From positions 43,846 through 107,845 of the forward strand of contig NZ_JACIVI010000007.1 in NCBI RefSeq assembly GCF_014145335.1: 64,000 nt of DNA, given 5' to 3'. The position numbers and the translations under genes were made by a program. Positions 28,397 through 37,058 of this stretch are shown piece after piece. The first letter of the stretch is position 1. The number at the start of each line of letters is the position of its first letter. The notes below the pieces were generated by a model. The model was not told the origin of the DNA and did not search any database. It saw only the letters and a list, made by a program, of their open reading frames with translations. The stretch is from Aquariibacter albus. GTDB taxonomy: Bacteria > Pseudomonadota > Gammaproteobacteria > Burkholderiales > Burkholderiaceae_C.

Positions 28397-29179
28397 ATGG
28401 ACGACACCCTCATCCCCCAGCTCGGCGACGAGCTCTACCGCGCGCTGCGCGAGCGCCGCGTGATCGAGCCCATCACCGACCGCCATCCCGGCATCACCAT
28501 CGAGCAGGCCTACCGCGTGCAGGGTCGCATGATCGAGCGCCGCCTGCAGGACGGCGAGCGCCTGGTCGGCAAGAAGATCGGCGTGACCTCGCGCGCGGTG
28601 ATGAACATGCTCGGCGTCTACCAGCCCGACTTCGGGATGATGCTGGACGCCATGATCGTCAGCGACGGCGACTCCATCGCCATGGACACGCTGATCCAGC
28701 CCAAGGCCGAGGGCGAGATCGCCTTCGTCCTCAAGCGCGACCTGATGGGCCCCGGCATCGGCAATGCCGACGTGCTGGCCGCCACCGAGTGCGTGATGCC
28801 CTGCTTCGAGATCGTCGACTCGCGCATCCGCGACTGGAAGATCCGCATCCAGGACACCGTGGCGGACAACGCCTCCTGCGGCGTCTTCGTGCTGGGCGAC
28901 CGCGCGCTCGACCCCAAGAAGATCGACCTCTCCACCTGCGGCATGGTGCTGGAGAAGAACGGTGAGGTCGTGGTCACCGGCGCCGGGGCCGCGGCCCTGG
29001 GCTCGCCGGTCAATGCCATCGCCTGGCTGGCCAACACCCTGGGCCGCCTGGGCATCCCGCTGAAGGCGGGCGAGGTCGTGCTCTCGGGCGCGCTGGGTGC
29101 CATGGTGCCGGCGCGCGCCGGCGACAGCTTCCGCGTCAGCATCGGCGGCCTGGGCGGCTGCGCGGTGCGCTTCCACTGA
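28397..29179 (+). CDS. dmpE: 2-oxopent-4-enoate hydratase (copy 1)
   Basis: 260 residues of the hydratase/decarboxylase family (MhpD/DmpE). Acidic metal-binding positions are seen in IQPKAEGEIAFVL, and the conserved core VDSRIRDWKIRIQDTVADN is intact. It hydrates 2-hydroxypenta-2,4-dienoate to 4-hydroxy-2-oxovalerate. It is a paralogue of the decarboxylase DmpH further down the operon, with which the Dmp enzyme forms a complex. It starts 14 bp after dmpC. Confidence 0.93.
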   Translation: MDDTLIPQLGDELYRALRERRVIEPITDRHPGITIEQAYRVQGRMIERRLQDGERLVGKKIGVTSRAVMNMLGVYQPDFGMMLDAMIVSDGDSIAMDTLIQPKAEGEIAFVLKRDLMGPGIGNADVLAATECVMPCFEIVDSRIRDWKIRIQDTVADNASCGVFVLGDRALDPKKIDLSTCGMVLEKNGEVVVTGAGAAALGSPVNAIAWLANTLGRLGIPLKAGEVVLSGALGAMVPARAGDSFRVSIGGLGGCAVRFH

Positions 29180-29192
29180 GCGGGGGCGGTCC

Positions 29193-29987
29193 ATGGATCT
29201 GCAACTGCAGGGCCGGCGCGCGCTGGTCACCGGGGCCACCGCGGGCATCGGCTTCGCCATCGCCCGGGCGCTGGCCGCCGAGGGCGTGGAGGTGCTGATC
29301 AACGGCCGCAGCCGCGAGCGCGTGGACGCCGCCATCCAGGGCCTGCGCAGCGAGCTGCCGGCAGCCCAGCTGCGCCCGGCGGTGGCCGACCTGTCGGACG
29401 CGGCCGGCGTGGCCGGCCTGCTCGGAGTCCACCCCGAGGTGGACCTGCTGGTCAACAACCTCGGCATCTTCGAGCCGCTGCCCTTCGAGCAGATCGCCGA
29501 TGCCGACTGGCAGCGCTTCTTCGACATCAACGTGATGAGCGGCGTGCGCCTGTCGCGCCACCACCTGCCGCGCATGAAGGCGCGCGGCTGGGGCCGCATC
29601 GTCTTCATCAGCAGCGAGTCCGGCCTGTGCCCTCCGGCCGAGATGCTGCATTACGGCCTGAGCAAGACCGCGCAGCTGGCCCTGTCGCGCGGCCTGGCCG
29701 AGACCACGGTCGGCAGCGGCGTGACCGTCAATGCCGTGCTGCCGGGCCCCACCCGCACCGAGGGCGTCGGCGGCTTCCTGGCCAAGCTGGCCCGCGAGCA
29801 GGGCCTGTCGGTGGCCGAGGCCGAGCAGCGCTTCTTCGCCGAGGCGCGGCCCAGCTCGCTGATCAAGCGTTTCATCGAACCGCGCGAGGTGGCCAGCCTG
29901 GTCGCCTACCTGTGCAGCCCGCTGGCCGCTGCCACGAACGGCGCCGCGCTGCGGGCCGACGGCGGCGTCGTCCGCACCCTCGCCTGA
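29193..29987 (+). CDS. Short-chain dehydrogenase/reductase in meta operon 1
   Basis: 264 residues. Classical SDR features: TGATAGIGFAIARAL for cofactor binding, a NNLG motif in the fourth strand region, and an intact Ser...Tyr-x3-Lys site (FISSESG, then HYGLSKTA). The GATAGIG start suggests NAD(P) binding. SDRs of this kind are not part of the core meta pathway but occur inserted between dmpE and dmpF in several Burkholderiales clusters. A substrate cannot be named; oxidation of an alcohol side product of methylated phenols is one possibility. It lies 13 bp after dmpE, in the same operon. Confidence 0.9.
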   Translation: MDLQLQGRRALVTGATAGIGFAIARALAAEGVEVLINGRSRERVDAAIQGLRSELPAAQLRPAVADLSDAAGVAGLLGVHPEVDLLVNNLGIFEPLPFEQIADADWQRFFDINVMSGVRLSRHHLPRMKARGWGRIVFISSESGLCPPAEMLHYGLSKTAQLALSRGLAETTVGSGVTVNAVLPGPTRTEGVGGFLAKLAREQGLSVAEAEQRFFAEARPSSLIKRFIEPREVASLVAYLCSPLAAATNGAALRADGGVVRTLA

Positions 29988-30005
29988 AGACCCCCAGGAG
30001 ACCCC

Positions 30006-30929
30006 ATGAGCAAGAAGATCAAGTGCGCCCTGATCGGGCCGGGCAACATCGGCACCGACCTGCTGGCCAAGCTGCAGCGCAGCCCGGTGCTGGAGCCGGT
30101 GTGGATGGTCGGCATCGACCCCGAGTCCGACGGCCTCAAGCGCGCCCGCGAGCTGGGCCTGAAGACCACCGCCGAGGGCGTGGACGGCCTGCTGCCGCAC
30201 ATGCGCGCCGACGGGGTGCAGATCGTCTTCGACGCGACCAGTGCCTACGTGCACGCCGAGAACTCGCGCAAGGTCAATGCCGAGGGCGCGCTGATGATCG
30301 ACCTGACGCCCGCGGCCATCGGCCCCTACTGCGTGCCGCCGGTCAACCTGAAGGCGCATGTCGGCTCGGGCGAGATGAACGTCAACATGGTCACCTGCGG
30401 CGGCCAGGCCACCATCCCCATGGTCGCGGCCATCAGCCGCGTGCAGCCGGTGGCCTATGGCGAGATCGTCGCCACCGCCTCCAGCCGCTCGGTGGGCCCG
30501 GGCACGCGCAAGAACATCGACGAGTTCACCCGCACCACGGCGGGCGCGATCGAGAAGGTCGGCGGCGCCAGGCAGGGCAAGGCCATCATCGTGATCAACC
30601 CGGCCGAGCCGCCGCTGATCATGCGCGACACCGTGCACTGCCTGGTGGACGAGGCCGCGGGTCCGCCGCAGCGCGAGGCCATCACCGCCTCCGTGCGGCA
30701 GATGCTGGCCGAGGTGCAGAAGTACGTGCCCGGCTACCGCCTGGTCAACGGCCCGGTCTTCGACGGCCAGCGCGTCTCGATCTTCCTGGAGGTCGAGGGC
30801 CTGGGCGACTACCTGCCCAAGTACGCCGGCAACCTCGACATCATGACCGCCGCCGCCGCGCGCACCGCCGAGATGTTCGCCGAGGAGATGCTGGCCGGCA
30901 CGCTCAAGCTCGAGCCCGTCACCGCCTGA
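30006..30929 (+). CDS. dmpF: Acetaldehyde dehydrogenase, acylating (copy 1)
   Basis: 307 residues. A Rossmann start [13 protein letters not shown], the catalytic Cys in [10 protein letters not shown] (Cys131), and a C-terminal dimer region with [17 protein letters not shown] are all typical of DmpF/BphJ. It converts acetaldehyde, CoA and NAD to acetyl-CoA. In this family it forms a channelling complex with the aldolase DmpG, encoded 58 bp downstream. A paralogue is found at 45194-46126 (about 75-80% identical by eye). Confidence 0.96.
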   Translation: MSKKIKCALIGPGNIGTDLLAKLQRSPVLEPVWMVGIDPESDGLKRARELGLKTTAEGVDGLLPHMRADGVQIVFDATSAYVHAENSRKVNAEGALMIDLTPAAIGPYCVPPVNLKAHVGSGEMNVNMVTCGGQATIPMVAAISRVQPVAYGEIVATASSRSVGPGTRKNIDEFTRTTAGAIEKVGGARQGKAIIVINPAEPPLIMRDTVHCLVDEAAGPPQREAITASVRQMLAEVQKYVPGYRLVNGPVFDGQRVSIFLEVEGLGDYLPKYAGNLDIMTAAAARTAEMFAEEMLAGTLKLEPVTA

Positions 30930-30987
30930 TCCTTCCGTCCCCATCCCAGGTCTTCCCGGGCAGGGAAGGCCGATCCAGGAGCACCCC

Positions 30988-32034
30988 ATGAACCTCAAGG
31001 GCAAGTCCATCACCGTCCACGACATGACGCTGCGGGACGGCATGCACCCCAAGCGCCACCAGATGAGCCTCGCGCAGATGCAGGACATCGCCTGCGGCCT
31101 CGACGAGGCCGGCGTGCCGCTGATCGAGGTCACCCACGGCGACGGCCTGGGCGGCAGCTCGGTCAACTACGGCTTCCCCGCGCACAGCGACGAGGCCTAC
31201 CTCTCCACCGTGATCCCGAAGATGAAGCAGGCCAAGGTCTCGGCCCTGCTGCTGCCGGGCATCGGCACCGTCGACCACCTGAAGATGGCCAAGTCGCTGG
31301 GCGTGCACACCCTCCGCGTGGCCACCCACTGCACCGAGGCCGATGTCTCCGAGCAGCACATCAGCGCCGCGCGCCAACTGGAGATGGACACCGTCGGCTT
31401 CCTGATGATGGCCCACCGCGCCGAGCCCGAGCGCCTGGTGCAGGAGGCGCTGAAGATGGAGCGCTACGGCGCCAACTGCATCTACGTCACCGACTCGGCC
31501 GGCTACATGCTGCCCGAGGACGTGCGCGTGCGCCTGGACGCCGTGCGCCAGGCGCTCAAGCCCGAGACCGAGCTGGGCTTCCACGGCCACCACAACCTGG
31601 CCATGGGCATCGCCAACTCGCTGGCCGCGGTGGAGGCGGGTGCCAACCGCATCGACGCCGCCGCCGCCGGCCTGGGCGCCGGCGCGGGCAACACGCCGAT
31701 GGAGGTCTTCATCGCCGTCTGCGACCGCATGGGCATCCGGACCGGCGTGGACGTGTTCAAGATCCAGGACGTGGCTGAGGACCGGGTGGTGCCCATCATG
31801 GACCACCTCATCCGCATCGACCGCGACTCCCTGACCCTGGGCTACGCGGGCGTCTATTCCAGCTTCCTGCTCTTCGCCAAGCGCGCCGAGGCCAAGTACG
31901 GCGTGCCGGCCCGCGACCTGCTGGTCGAGCTGGGCCGCCGCGGCATGGTCGGCGGCCAGGAGGACATGATCGAGGACACCGCCATCACCATGGCGCGCGA
32001 GCGGGCCGAAGCCGCGATGAAGGCTGCCGCATGA
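30988..32034 (+). CDS. dmpG: 4-hydroxy-2-oxovalerate aldolase (copy 1)
   Basis: 348 residues. The metal and proton-relay residues of DmpG are recognisable: Arg16, Asp17 and His20 in [14 protein letters not shown], and the Mn-binding pair in GFHGHHNL. The C-terminal [17 protein letters not shown] stretch is the helical part that contacts DmpF. It splits 4-hydroxy-2-oxovalerate to pyruvate and acetaldehyde and delivers the latter to DmpF. Its stop overlaps the dmpH start by 4 bp (ATGA). Confidence 0.96.
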   Translation: MNLKGKSITVHDMTLRDGMHPKRHQMSLAQMQDIACGLDEAGVPLIEVTHGDGLGGSSVNYGFPAHSDEAYLSTVIPKMKQAKVSALLLPGIGTVDHLKMAKSLGVHTLRVATHCTEADVSEQHISAARQLEMDTVGFLMMAHRAEPERLVQEALKMERYGANCIYVTDSAGYMLPEDVRVRLDAVRQALKPETELGFHGHHNLAMGIANSLAAVEAGANRIDAAAAGLGAGAGNTPMEVFIAVCDRMGIRTGVDVFKIQDVAEDRVVPIMDHLIRIDRDSLTLGYAGVYSSFLLFAKRAEAKYGVPARDLLVELGRRGMVGGQEDMIEDTAITMARERAEAAMKAAA

Positions 32035-32819
32035 AGCTCGATGCCGCCACCCTCGACGGGCTTGCCGCCCACCTCGACGCCTGCCAGCTCGAAGCCCGCG
32101 ACACGCTCAAGATCACCGACGAGCATCCGGGCATGGACTGGGAGGATGCCTACGCCATCCAGGACCGCATCCTGGCCCGCAAGCAGGCGCGCGGCCTGCG
32201 GCTCGTCGGCCTGAAGGCCGGGCTCACCTCCTTCGCCAAGATGAAGCAGATGGGCGTGGCCGAGCCGGTCTTCGGCTTCATGAGCGACGACTACCTCCTG
32301 CCCGACGGCGGCGAGTGCCGCACCGCCGAGCTCATCCATCCCAAGGTGGAGCCGGAGATCGCCTTCGTCACCCGGGCCGAGCTGCGCGGCCCGGGCTGCC
32401 ATGTCGGCGCGGTGCTGGCCGCCACCGACTTCGTGCTGCCCGGCATCGAGGTCATCGACAGCCGCTACCGCGACTTCAAGTTCGACCTCAAGAGCGTGAT
32501 CGCCGACAACACCTCGGCCGCGCGCTTCGTGGTCGGCGGCCAGGCCCGGCCCGCGGACGAGCTGGACCTGCGCACCCTCGGCATCGTGCTGGAGAAGAAC
32601 GGCCAGGCCGTGGCCTTCGGCGCCGGGGCGGCGGTGCTCGGCCATCCGGCCGCGGCGGTGGCGGCCCTGGCCAACCACCTGGGCCGGCGCGGGCAGAGCA
32701 TCCCGGCCGGCACCCTCATCCTGTCCGGCGGCATCACCGAGGCGGTGGCCGTCGAGGCCGGCGACCACGTCACCCTGCGCGTGCAGGGCCTGGGCTCGAC
32801 CAGCCTGCGTTTCGTCTGA
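32031..32819 (+). CDS. dmpH: 4-oxalocrotonate (2-oxo-3-hexenedioate) decarboxylase (copy 1)
   Basis: 262 residues in the same superfamily as DmpE. Distinguishing features of the decarboxylase are [17 protein letters not shown] and the closing [15 protein letters not shown]. The acidic metal site is in [12 protein letters not shown], and the [12 protein letters not shown] core is intact. It converts 2-oxo-3-hexenedioate to 2-hydroxypenta-2,4-dienoate. It overlaps dmpG by four bases and is followed by the tautomerase gene 14 bp later. Confidence 0.94.
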   Translation: MKLDAATLDGLAAHLDACQLEARDTLKITDEHPGMDWEDAYAIQDRILARKQARGLRLVGLKAGLTSFAKMKQMGVAEPVFGFMSDDYLLPDGGECRTAELIHPKVEPEIAFVTRAELRGPGCHVGAVLAATDFVLPGIEVIDSRYRDFKFDLKSVIADNTSAARFVVGGQARPADELDLRTLGIVLEKNGQAVAFGAGAAVLGHPAAAVAALANHLGRRGQSIPAGTLILSGGITEAVAVEAGDHVTLRVQGLGSTSLRFV

Positions 32820-32833
32820 ACCCGGAGCCCACC

Positions 32834-33025
32834 ATGCCCTTTGCCCAGATCTACCTCATCGAAGGCCGCACGACCGAGCAGAAGCGCGCGGTGATCGAGA
32901 AGGTCACCCAGGCCCTGCAGGAGGCCGTGGGCGCGCCCAAGGAGAACGTGCGCGTGTGGATCACCGAAGTGCCCAAGGAGAACTGGGGCATCGCCGGGGT
33001 CAGTGTCAAGGACCTCGGCCGTTAG
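32834..33025 (+). CDS. dmpI: 4-oxalocrotonate tautomerase (copy 1)
   Basis: 63 residues. After removal of Met, the catalytic Pro1 is exposed (PFAQIYLIEGR), with Arg11 and Arg39 conserved. Position 50, usually Phe in DmpI/XylH, is Trp here (KENWGIAG). It isomerises the enol 2-hydroxymuconate to 2-oxo-3-hexenedioate, the substrate of DmpH. It is the last gene of meta operon 1; the region after it carries an orphan LysR box and a sigma-54 promoter. Confidence 0.94.
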   Translation: MPFAQIYLIEGRTTEQKRAVIEKVTQALQEAVGAPKENVRVWITEVPKENWGIAGVSVKDLGR

Positions 33026-33041
33026 GCCGGCGCCCCGGGCC

Positions 33042-33083
33042 ATACCGCAGCGGTATCGGCCCCGGACGGGGGAGGTATTGGAC
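33042..33083 (+). promoter_or_regulatory. Orphan CatM/BenM-type operator
   Basis: ATAC-CGCAGCG-GTAT (33042-33056) plus GTATTGGAC (33075-33083), matching the boxes before dmpQ, dmpC copy 2 and the second dioxygenase. It points rightward just 17 bp after the dmpI stop, but the next gene starts about 470 bp away, beyond a sigma-54 promoter. No coding frame with a ribosome site follows directly. Confidence 0.7.
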
Positions 33084-33272
33084 GCCACCCCCGGCTGTTT
33101 CCACACTGGCGGCACGTCCTGCCCGGGGCGGTGTCGGCGGGCTCCCGGCCCGTCGCACGGTCCCGGGCTCGGTCGCTGAGCCTCCGCCGCAACGGCCGCT
33201 TCCCGCGGCCGTTGTCGCATCCGGCCGCCCCTGTGGGGCCGCCGGTACGGGCGAGGACTCGGACCTTCGCGA
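33084..33272. other. Non-coding stretch between orphan LysR box and sigma-54 activator sites
   Basis: 189 bp with no convincing reading frame. It contains CCGGG-rich segments with short inverted repeats (for example CGGCCGCTTCCCGCGGCCG near 33190-33210). It could end the meta operon 1 transcript or be the remains of a gene formerly driven by the orphan box. Confidence 0.35.
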
Positions 33273-33403
33273 TTGAGCATTTGGTGAAGTCGCACCGCAG
33301 CAAATGCTCATCTGCTCATGCGGGAGTTCCCGGGTTCGTTCAGGTGCTGTTCGGCCCGGCTTTGTGAATCAAGCACTTGGCGCGATTGGCACATCGATTG
33401 CGC
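33273..33403 (+). promoter_or_regulatory. Sigma-54 promoter with activator sites for the transport module
   Basis: The layout matches 18835-18964. UAS1 is TTGAGCATTTGGTGAA (33273-33288, 12 of 16 matches to the DmpR/XylR-type site); then GCAGCAAATGCTC (33297-33309), CGGGAGTTCCCGGGTT (33321-33336), AATCAAGCACTTG matching the IHF consensus (33367-33379) and TGGCAC-N5-TTGC (33387-33401). The distances from each element to the -24 box (114, 90, 66, 20 bp) equal those at the phenol hydroxylase promoter. GAGCATTT/AAATGCTC (33275-33282 and 33302-33309) also forms an inverted pair. Confidence 0.86.
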
Positions 33404-33463
33404 CGCAAAGAGGACAAGGCGAGCCGCGAACGGAGCGCTTGATGAATTGAAGAAGAGAGCACG

Positions 33464-33486
33464 CGAGGAGGTGAGTCGCCTCCTCG
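33464..33486 (+). promoter_or_regulatory. Hairpin in the 5' leader of the transport operon
   Basis: CGAGGAGG, TGAGTCG, CCTCCTCG forms a perfect 8-bp stem about 70 bp upstream of the lipoprotein start. The 5' arm contains a ribosome-site-like GAGGAGG with no gene behind it, so it may be a decoy, a processing site or a trace of a lost gene. Confidence 0.4.
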
Positions 33487-33553
33487 ACGACCCAGTCGGC
33501 TGAAGCAGCCGCTTCGAGGACCGGCCCTGCGGCCGGGTGTGACGAGGATGACG

Positions 33554-34561
33554 ATGAACATGCATGCCGGGCCCCGCGGGGCCCACATGGCGGTGGCGGC
33601 CCTGCTGGGTGCCGTGCTGCTGCTGGGGGGCTGCGCCCCCGCCCCGGACATGAGGCCGGTCCAGGCCGAGCGCAGCAAGCCGGTCCAGCGTTTCGACAGC
33701 TTCCAGTCGGCGGCCAGCAACGGCCGCTGGATCGTCGCGGGGGCAGCTGGTGGCGTGATCGTCGCGTCCGCCGATGCCGGGGCCAGCTGGACGCGGCATG
33801 TGCTGCCGCAGCCCTCGTCCATCGTCGCCATGACGGCCTGCCCGGACGGCAGCTTCGCCGCGCTGGACTTCTACAAGAAGGTCTGGGTGGCCGATGCCGA
33901 GGTCGCGGCCTGGACGCCCCGCCCGCTGCCGAGCCCGAGCGATGTGCTGGCCCTGAGCTGCGACCCCGCCAACCGCCTGTGGGTGGCCGGCGCGCACACC
34001 ACGCTCATGGTCAGTGCCGACCGTGGCGCGAACTGGCAGCGCCAGGACCTGGGCGAGGACGCCATCCTGACCAGCGTGCAGTTCATCGACGAGCGGCACG
34101 CCGTGGCCACGGGCGAGTTCGGCACGGTGCTGCGCAGCCGCGATGCCGGCGCCAGCTGGCAGAAGGCTGCGCCCATGCCCGGCGAGTTCTATCCCTACGC
34201 CACCCTCTTCATCGATGGCCAGACCGGCTGGGCCAGCGGCCTGGCCGGGGTGATCCTGGCCACCACCGACGGGGGCAACACCTGGGCTCCGCAGGACAAC
34301 CCGAGCGGCGTGCCGATCTACGCGCTGCTGAAGCTGGGCGACCGCGTCTATGGCGTGGGCGCCGGCGGTCGCATGGTCACCCAGCGCGGCGGGCAGTGGC
34401 AGCGCTTCGAGCCGGGCGCCCATGCGGTCAGCCAGCCGGTCGCCGGGGCCGCGCTTGACGCGCGCTCGCTCTTCGTGGCCGGGGCCGGCGGCGCGCTGGC
34501 CGTCATCAAGCTGCCCGAGCCGCTGACCCTGGCGGCTTCGCTGCCGCGCCAAGCCGACTGA
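33554..34561 (+). CDS. YCF48-like beta-propeller lipoprotein (transport module 1)
   Basis: 335 residues from ATG 33554, chosen because GAGG lies six bases upstream; ATG 33548 and 33560 are in frame alternatives. The signal peptide ends with lipobox LLGGC. The mature protein consists of repeated blades with 'SxDxGxxW' signatures (SADAGASWTRH, SADRGANWQRQ, SRDAGASWQKA, TTDGGNTWAP), the sialidase-like BNR/YCF48 pattern. It is probably periplasmic or outer-membrane anchored. It opens the sigma-54-driven operon, 10 bp before an RND permease. The same protein type is found next to a second RND permease at 57869, so the pair seems functionally linked, possibly as a binding or assembly factor. Confidence 0.88.
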   Translation: MNMHAGPRGAHMAVAALLGAVLLLGGCAPAPDMRPVQAERSKPVQRFDSFQSAASNGRWIVAGAAGGVIVASADAGASWTRHVLPQPSSIVAMTACPDGSFAALDFYKKVWVADAEVAAWTPRPLPSPSDVLALSCDPANRLWVAGAHTTLMVSADRGANWQRQDLGEDAILTSVQFIDERHAVATGEFGTVLRSRDAGASWQKAAPMPGEFYPYATLFIDGQTGWASGLAGVILATTDGGNTWAPQDNPSGVPIYALLKLGDRVYGVGAGGRMVTQRGGQWQRFEPGAHAVSQPVAGAALDARSLFVAGAGGALAVIKLPEPLTLAASLPRQAD

Positions 34562-34571
34562 GGGCCCGACC

Positions 34572-36995
34572 ATGAAGCAACTGAGCAAGCGCCTGCTGGC
34601 CGGCCTGATCCGGGCCGAGGAATGGATCTTCGCCAACCCGAAGATCGTGCTGGGCCTGATCCTGGCGATGACCCTGGTCTTCGCAACCCGCCTGCCGGGC
34701 CTGCGGATCTACACCGACTTCAGCGACCTGCTGCCGCAGAACCATCCCTACATCCAGACCTACAACCGCATCAAGCAGAACTTCGGCGGCGCCAACCTGG
34801 TGGTGATGGCCATCGAGGTCAAGGAGGGCACGGTCTTCGAGCCCGGGACCCTGGACCTGATCCACCGCGCCACCCAGGGCATCGACAACCTGCCCAGCGT
34901 GAACCACAACCTGGTCAGCAGCCTGACGCACCGCACGGCGCGGCACGTCTACCTGACCGCCGAAGGCAGCTTCGCCTCCGAGCCCTACTACGACCCGCAG
35001 CGGCCGCCGGCCGATGCCGAGGCCCTGGCCCAGCTGCAGCAGAAGGTGCGTGCGAACCCGCAGGTCTACGGCCTGCTGGTGTCGCCCGATCTGAAGGCGG
35101 CGCTGATCAAGGCCCAGCTCAACGAGGGCGACATCGACTACCCGGCCACCTTCGCCGCGCTGCAGAAGGTGCGGGCCGAGCTGGAAGGCCCGGGCCACAC
35201 CGTGCACGTCACCGGCAACCCGGTGCTGACCGGCTGGGTCTACACCTACCTGAACCAGATCGTCGCCATCCTGGCCTGGACGCTGGCCCTGCTGGCCACG
35301 CTGCTGATCGTCTACTTCCGGCGCTTCTACGGCGTCGCGCTGCCGCTGCTGGGCATCGCGCTGTCCTCGATCTGGGGCCTGGGCTTCATGGCCTGGCTGG
35401 GCTTCAACCTGGAGCCGCTGTCCATGCCGATTCCCTTCCTCATCGCCGCCCGGGCGATGTCGCATGGCGTGCAGCTGGTCGCGCGCTATTACGAGGAGCT
35501 GGATCTCACGCACAGCGGCCCCCAGGCGGCACGCAATGCACTGGAGGCCCTGTTCCGCCCCGGCTCCCTGGCCATCGTGGTGGATGCGGTAGGCATCGGC
35601 GTGATGATCCTGGGCGCGGCGCCCTTCAACTGGAAGCTGGGCATCTCGGCCGGCTTCTGGGCCTTCTCGGTGATCTTCACCGTGCACTTCATGGTGCCCC
35701 TGGCCCTCACCGTGCTGAAGGCGCCGAAGCAGACCCAGAACAAGAACGAGGGCATCCGCCGGGCCCTGGGCGCGGCCATGGCCCGCACCGGCGGCACCGA
35801 GCGCGGGGCCGCTGTGATCCTGGTCCTGTCGGGCCTGCTGATGATCGGTGGCACCCAGCTGGCCGCGGGCGTGAAGACCGGCGAGAGCGAGCCCGGCTCG
35901 CCCATCCTGCACCGCGATCACGACTACAACCGCTCCACCGCGGCCATCAACCAGCTCTTCCCCGGCTCGGAGGAACTGCACATCGTCTTCCGCACGGAAG
36001 GGAAGGGCGGCATCAAGCGGCCCGAGGTGCTGCGCGCGATCGAGGCCTTCCAGGCCGAGATGCTGGCCGACCCCAACCTGGGCGGCGCCAAGGCCCTGCC
36101 GACGGTGGTGCGCGTGGTCAACCGCCTCACGCACAACGACGACCCCCGCTGGGCCCAGATCCCGGACAACGCCGACGAGATCGGCGGCCTGATGTTCACC
36201 TACCTCGCGTCCAGCCCCATCCCGGGCGCGCTCAAGGAGTTCGTCAACCCCGACGAGAACGAGGCCAACCTGGTCTTCTATTACAAGGACCAGCAGGCCG
36301 ACACGATCAACCGCGCTCTGGCCCTGGCCGAGGCCGCGGCGGCCAAGATCACCGCCCAGGTGCCGGGCCTGGCCATCGAGCCGGGGGGCGGGATCATCGG
36401 CGTGAGCGCCGCCGCCAACGAGGCCCTGCACAGCGACCACCTGCTGCTGGTGCCCCTGGTCATCGTGCTGGCCTTCGTGCTGGTCACGGCCTACTACCAG
36501 TCCCTGCACGCCGGCTGGCTGATGGTGCTGCCCATGCTCTTCGCCACCGTGCTGAGCTATGCCTACATGGGCTGGCAGGGCATCAGCATCAGCGTGAACA
36601 CGGTGCCCGTGATCATGATCGGCGTGGGCGTGGGCATCGACTACGCGGTCTATTTCATGGACCGCATCCGCGAGGAGATGCCGCATGTGCGTGACGTGCG
36701 CCAGGCCGCCATCAACGCGGTCAGCACCACCGGCTATGCAGTCAGCTTCACGGCGCTGACGCTGACCGCCGGGGTCATCCTCTGGGTCTTCCTCAGCGAC
36801 CTGCGCTTCCAGTCGGATGCCGCCGCGCTGCTGTCCTTCATGCTGGTCGTCAACGCCATCGCCGCGATCCTGATCGTGCCGGCCTGGTGTGTCGTCTTCA
36901 AGCCGCGCTTCGTGGTCGAGGACCACGGCGCCCCCGCGAGTCCGGCAGCGACGGCGACCGCCGCGCTGCCCCAGGGCGCCGCCGGCGCCGCCTGA
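34572..36995 (+). CDS. RND/MMPL-family permease (transport module 1)
   Basis: 807 residues. A first membrane helix (about 23-40) is followed by a large periplasmic loop starting TDFSDLLPQNHPY, then five membrane helices, then a second half with the same plan, the HAE3/MMPL type. The GVGVGIDYAVYFMDRIREE segment is the conserved membrane motif before the cytoplasmic loop. Such permeases move hydrophobic molecules; homologues sit beside DUF1302/DUF1329/YCF48 genes in several aromatic and steroid degradation clusters. Direction and substrate are not determined. It may handle phenol, its hydrophobic analogues or a membrane lipid response. It lies 10 bp after the lipoprotein gene and 63 bp before the DUF1302 gene. 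Confidence 0.92.
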   Translation: MKQLSKRLLAGLIRAEEWIFANPKIVLGLILAMTLVFATRLPGLRIYTDFSDLLPQNHPYIQTYNRIKQNFGGANLVVMAIEVKEGTVFEPGTLDLIHRATQGIDNLPSVNHNLVSSLTHRTARHVYLTAEGSFASEPYYDPQRPPADAEALAQLQQKVRANPQVYGLLVSPDLKAALIKAQLNEGDIDYPATFAALQKVRAELEGPGHTVHVTGNPVLTGWVYTYLNQIVAILAWTLALLATLLIVYFRRFYGVALPLLGIALSSIWGLGFMAWLGFNLEPLSMPIPFLIAARAMSHGVQLVARYYEELDLTHSGPQAARNALEALFRPGSLAIVVDAVGIGVMILGAAPFNWKLGISAGFWAFSVIFTVHFMVPLALTVLKAPKQTQNKNEGIRRALGAAMARTGGTERGAAVILVLSGLLMIGGTQLAAGVKTGESEPGSPILHRDHDYNRSTAAINQLFPGSEELHIVFRTEGKGGIKRPEVLRAIEAFQAEMLADPNLGGAKALPTVVRVVNRLTHNDDPRWAQIPDNADEIGGLMFTYLASSPIPGALKEFVNPDENEANLVFYYKDQQADTINRALALAEAAAAKITAQVPGLAIEPGGGIIGVSAAANEALHSDHLLLVPLVIVLAFVLVTAYYQSLHAGWLMVLPMLFATVLSYAYMGWQGISISVNTVPVIMIGVGVGIDYAVYFMDRIREEMPHVRDVRQAAINAVSTTGYAVSFTALTLTAGVILWVFLSDLRFQSDAAALLSFMLVVNAIAAILIVPAWCVVFKPRFVVEDHGAPASPAATATAALPQGAAGAA

Positions 36996-37058
36996 AGAGC
37001 GGGCCGCGAGGCCCTCACAACAACACGTTCAGCCTTGAACGGAGCGAGGAGACAGAAG

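Noticed and set aside
33318..33503. 61-codon frame over the sigma-54 promoter
   Set aside because: It covers the UAS-to-leader control elements and has no ribosome site or family resemblance.
34506..36926. 806-codon minus-strand frame opposite the RND permease, rich in His, Gln and Asp
   Set aside because: This composition is the antisense of a membrane protein in GC-rich DNA; the sense strand has the full RND pattern.
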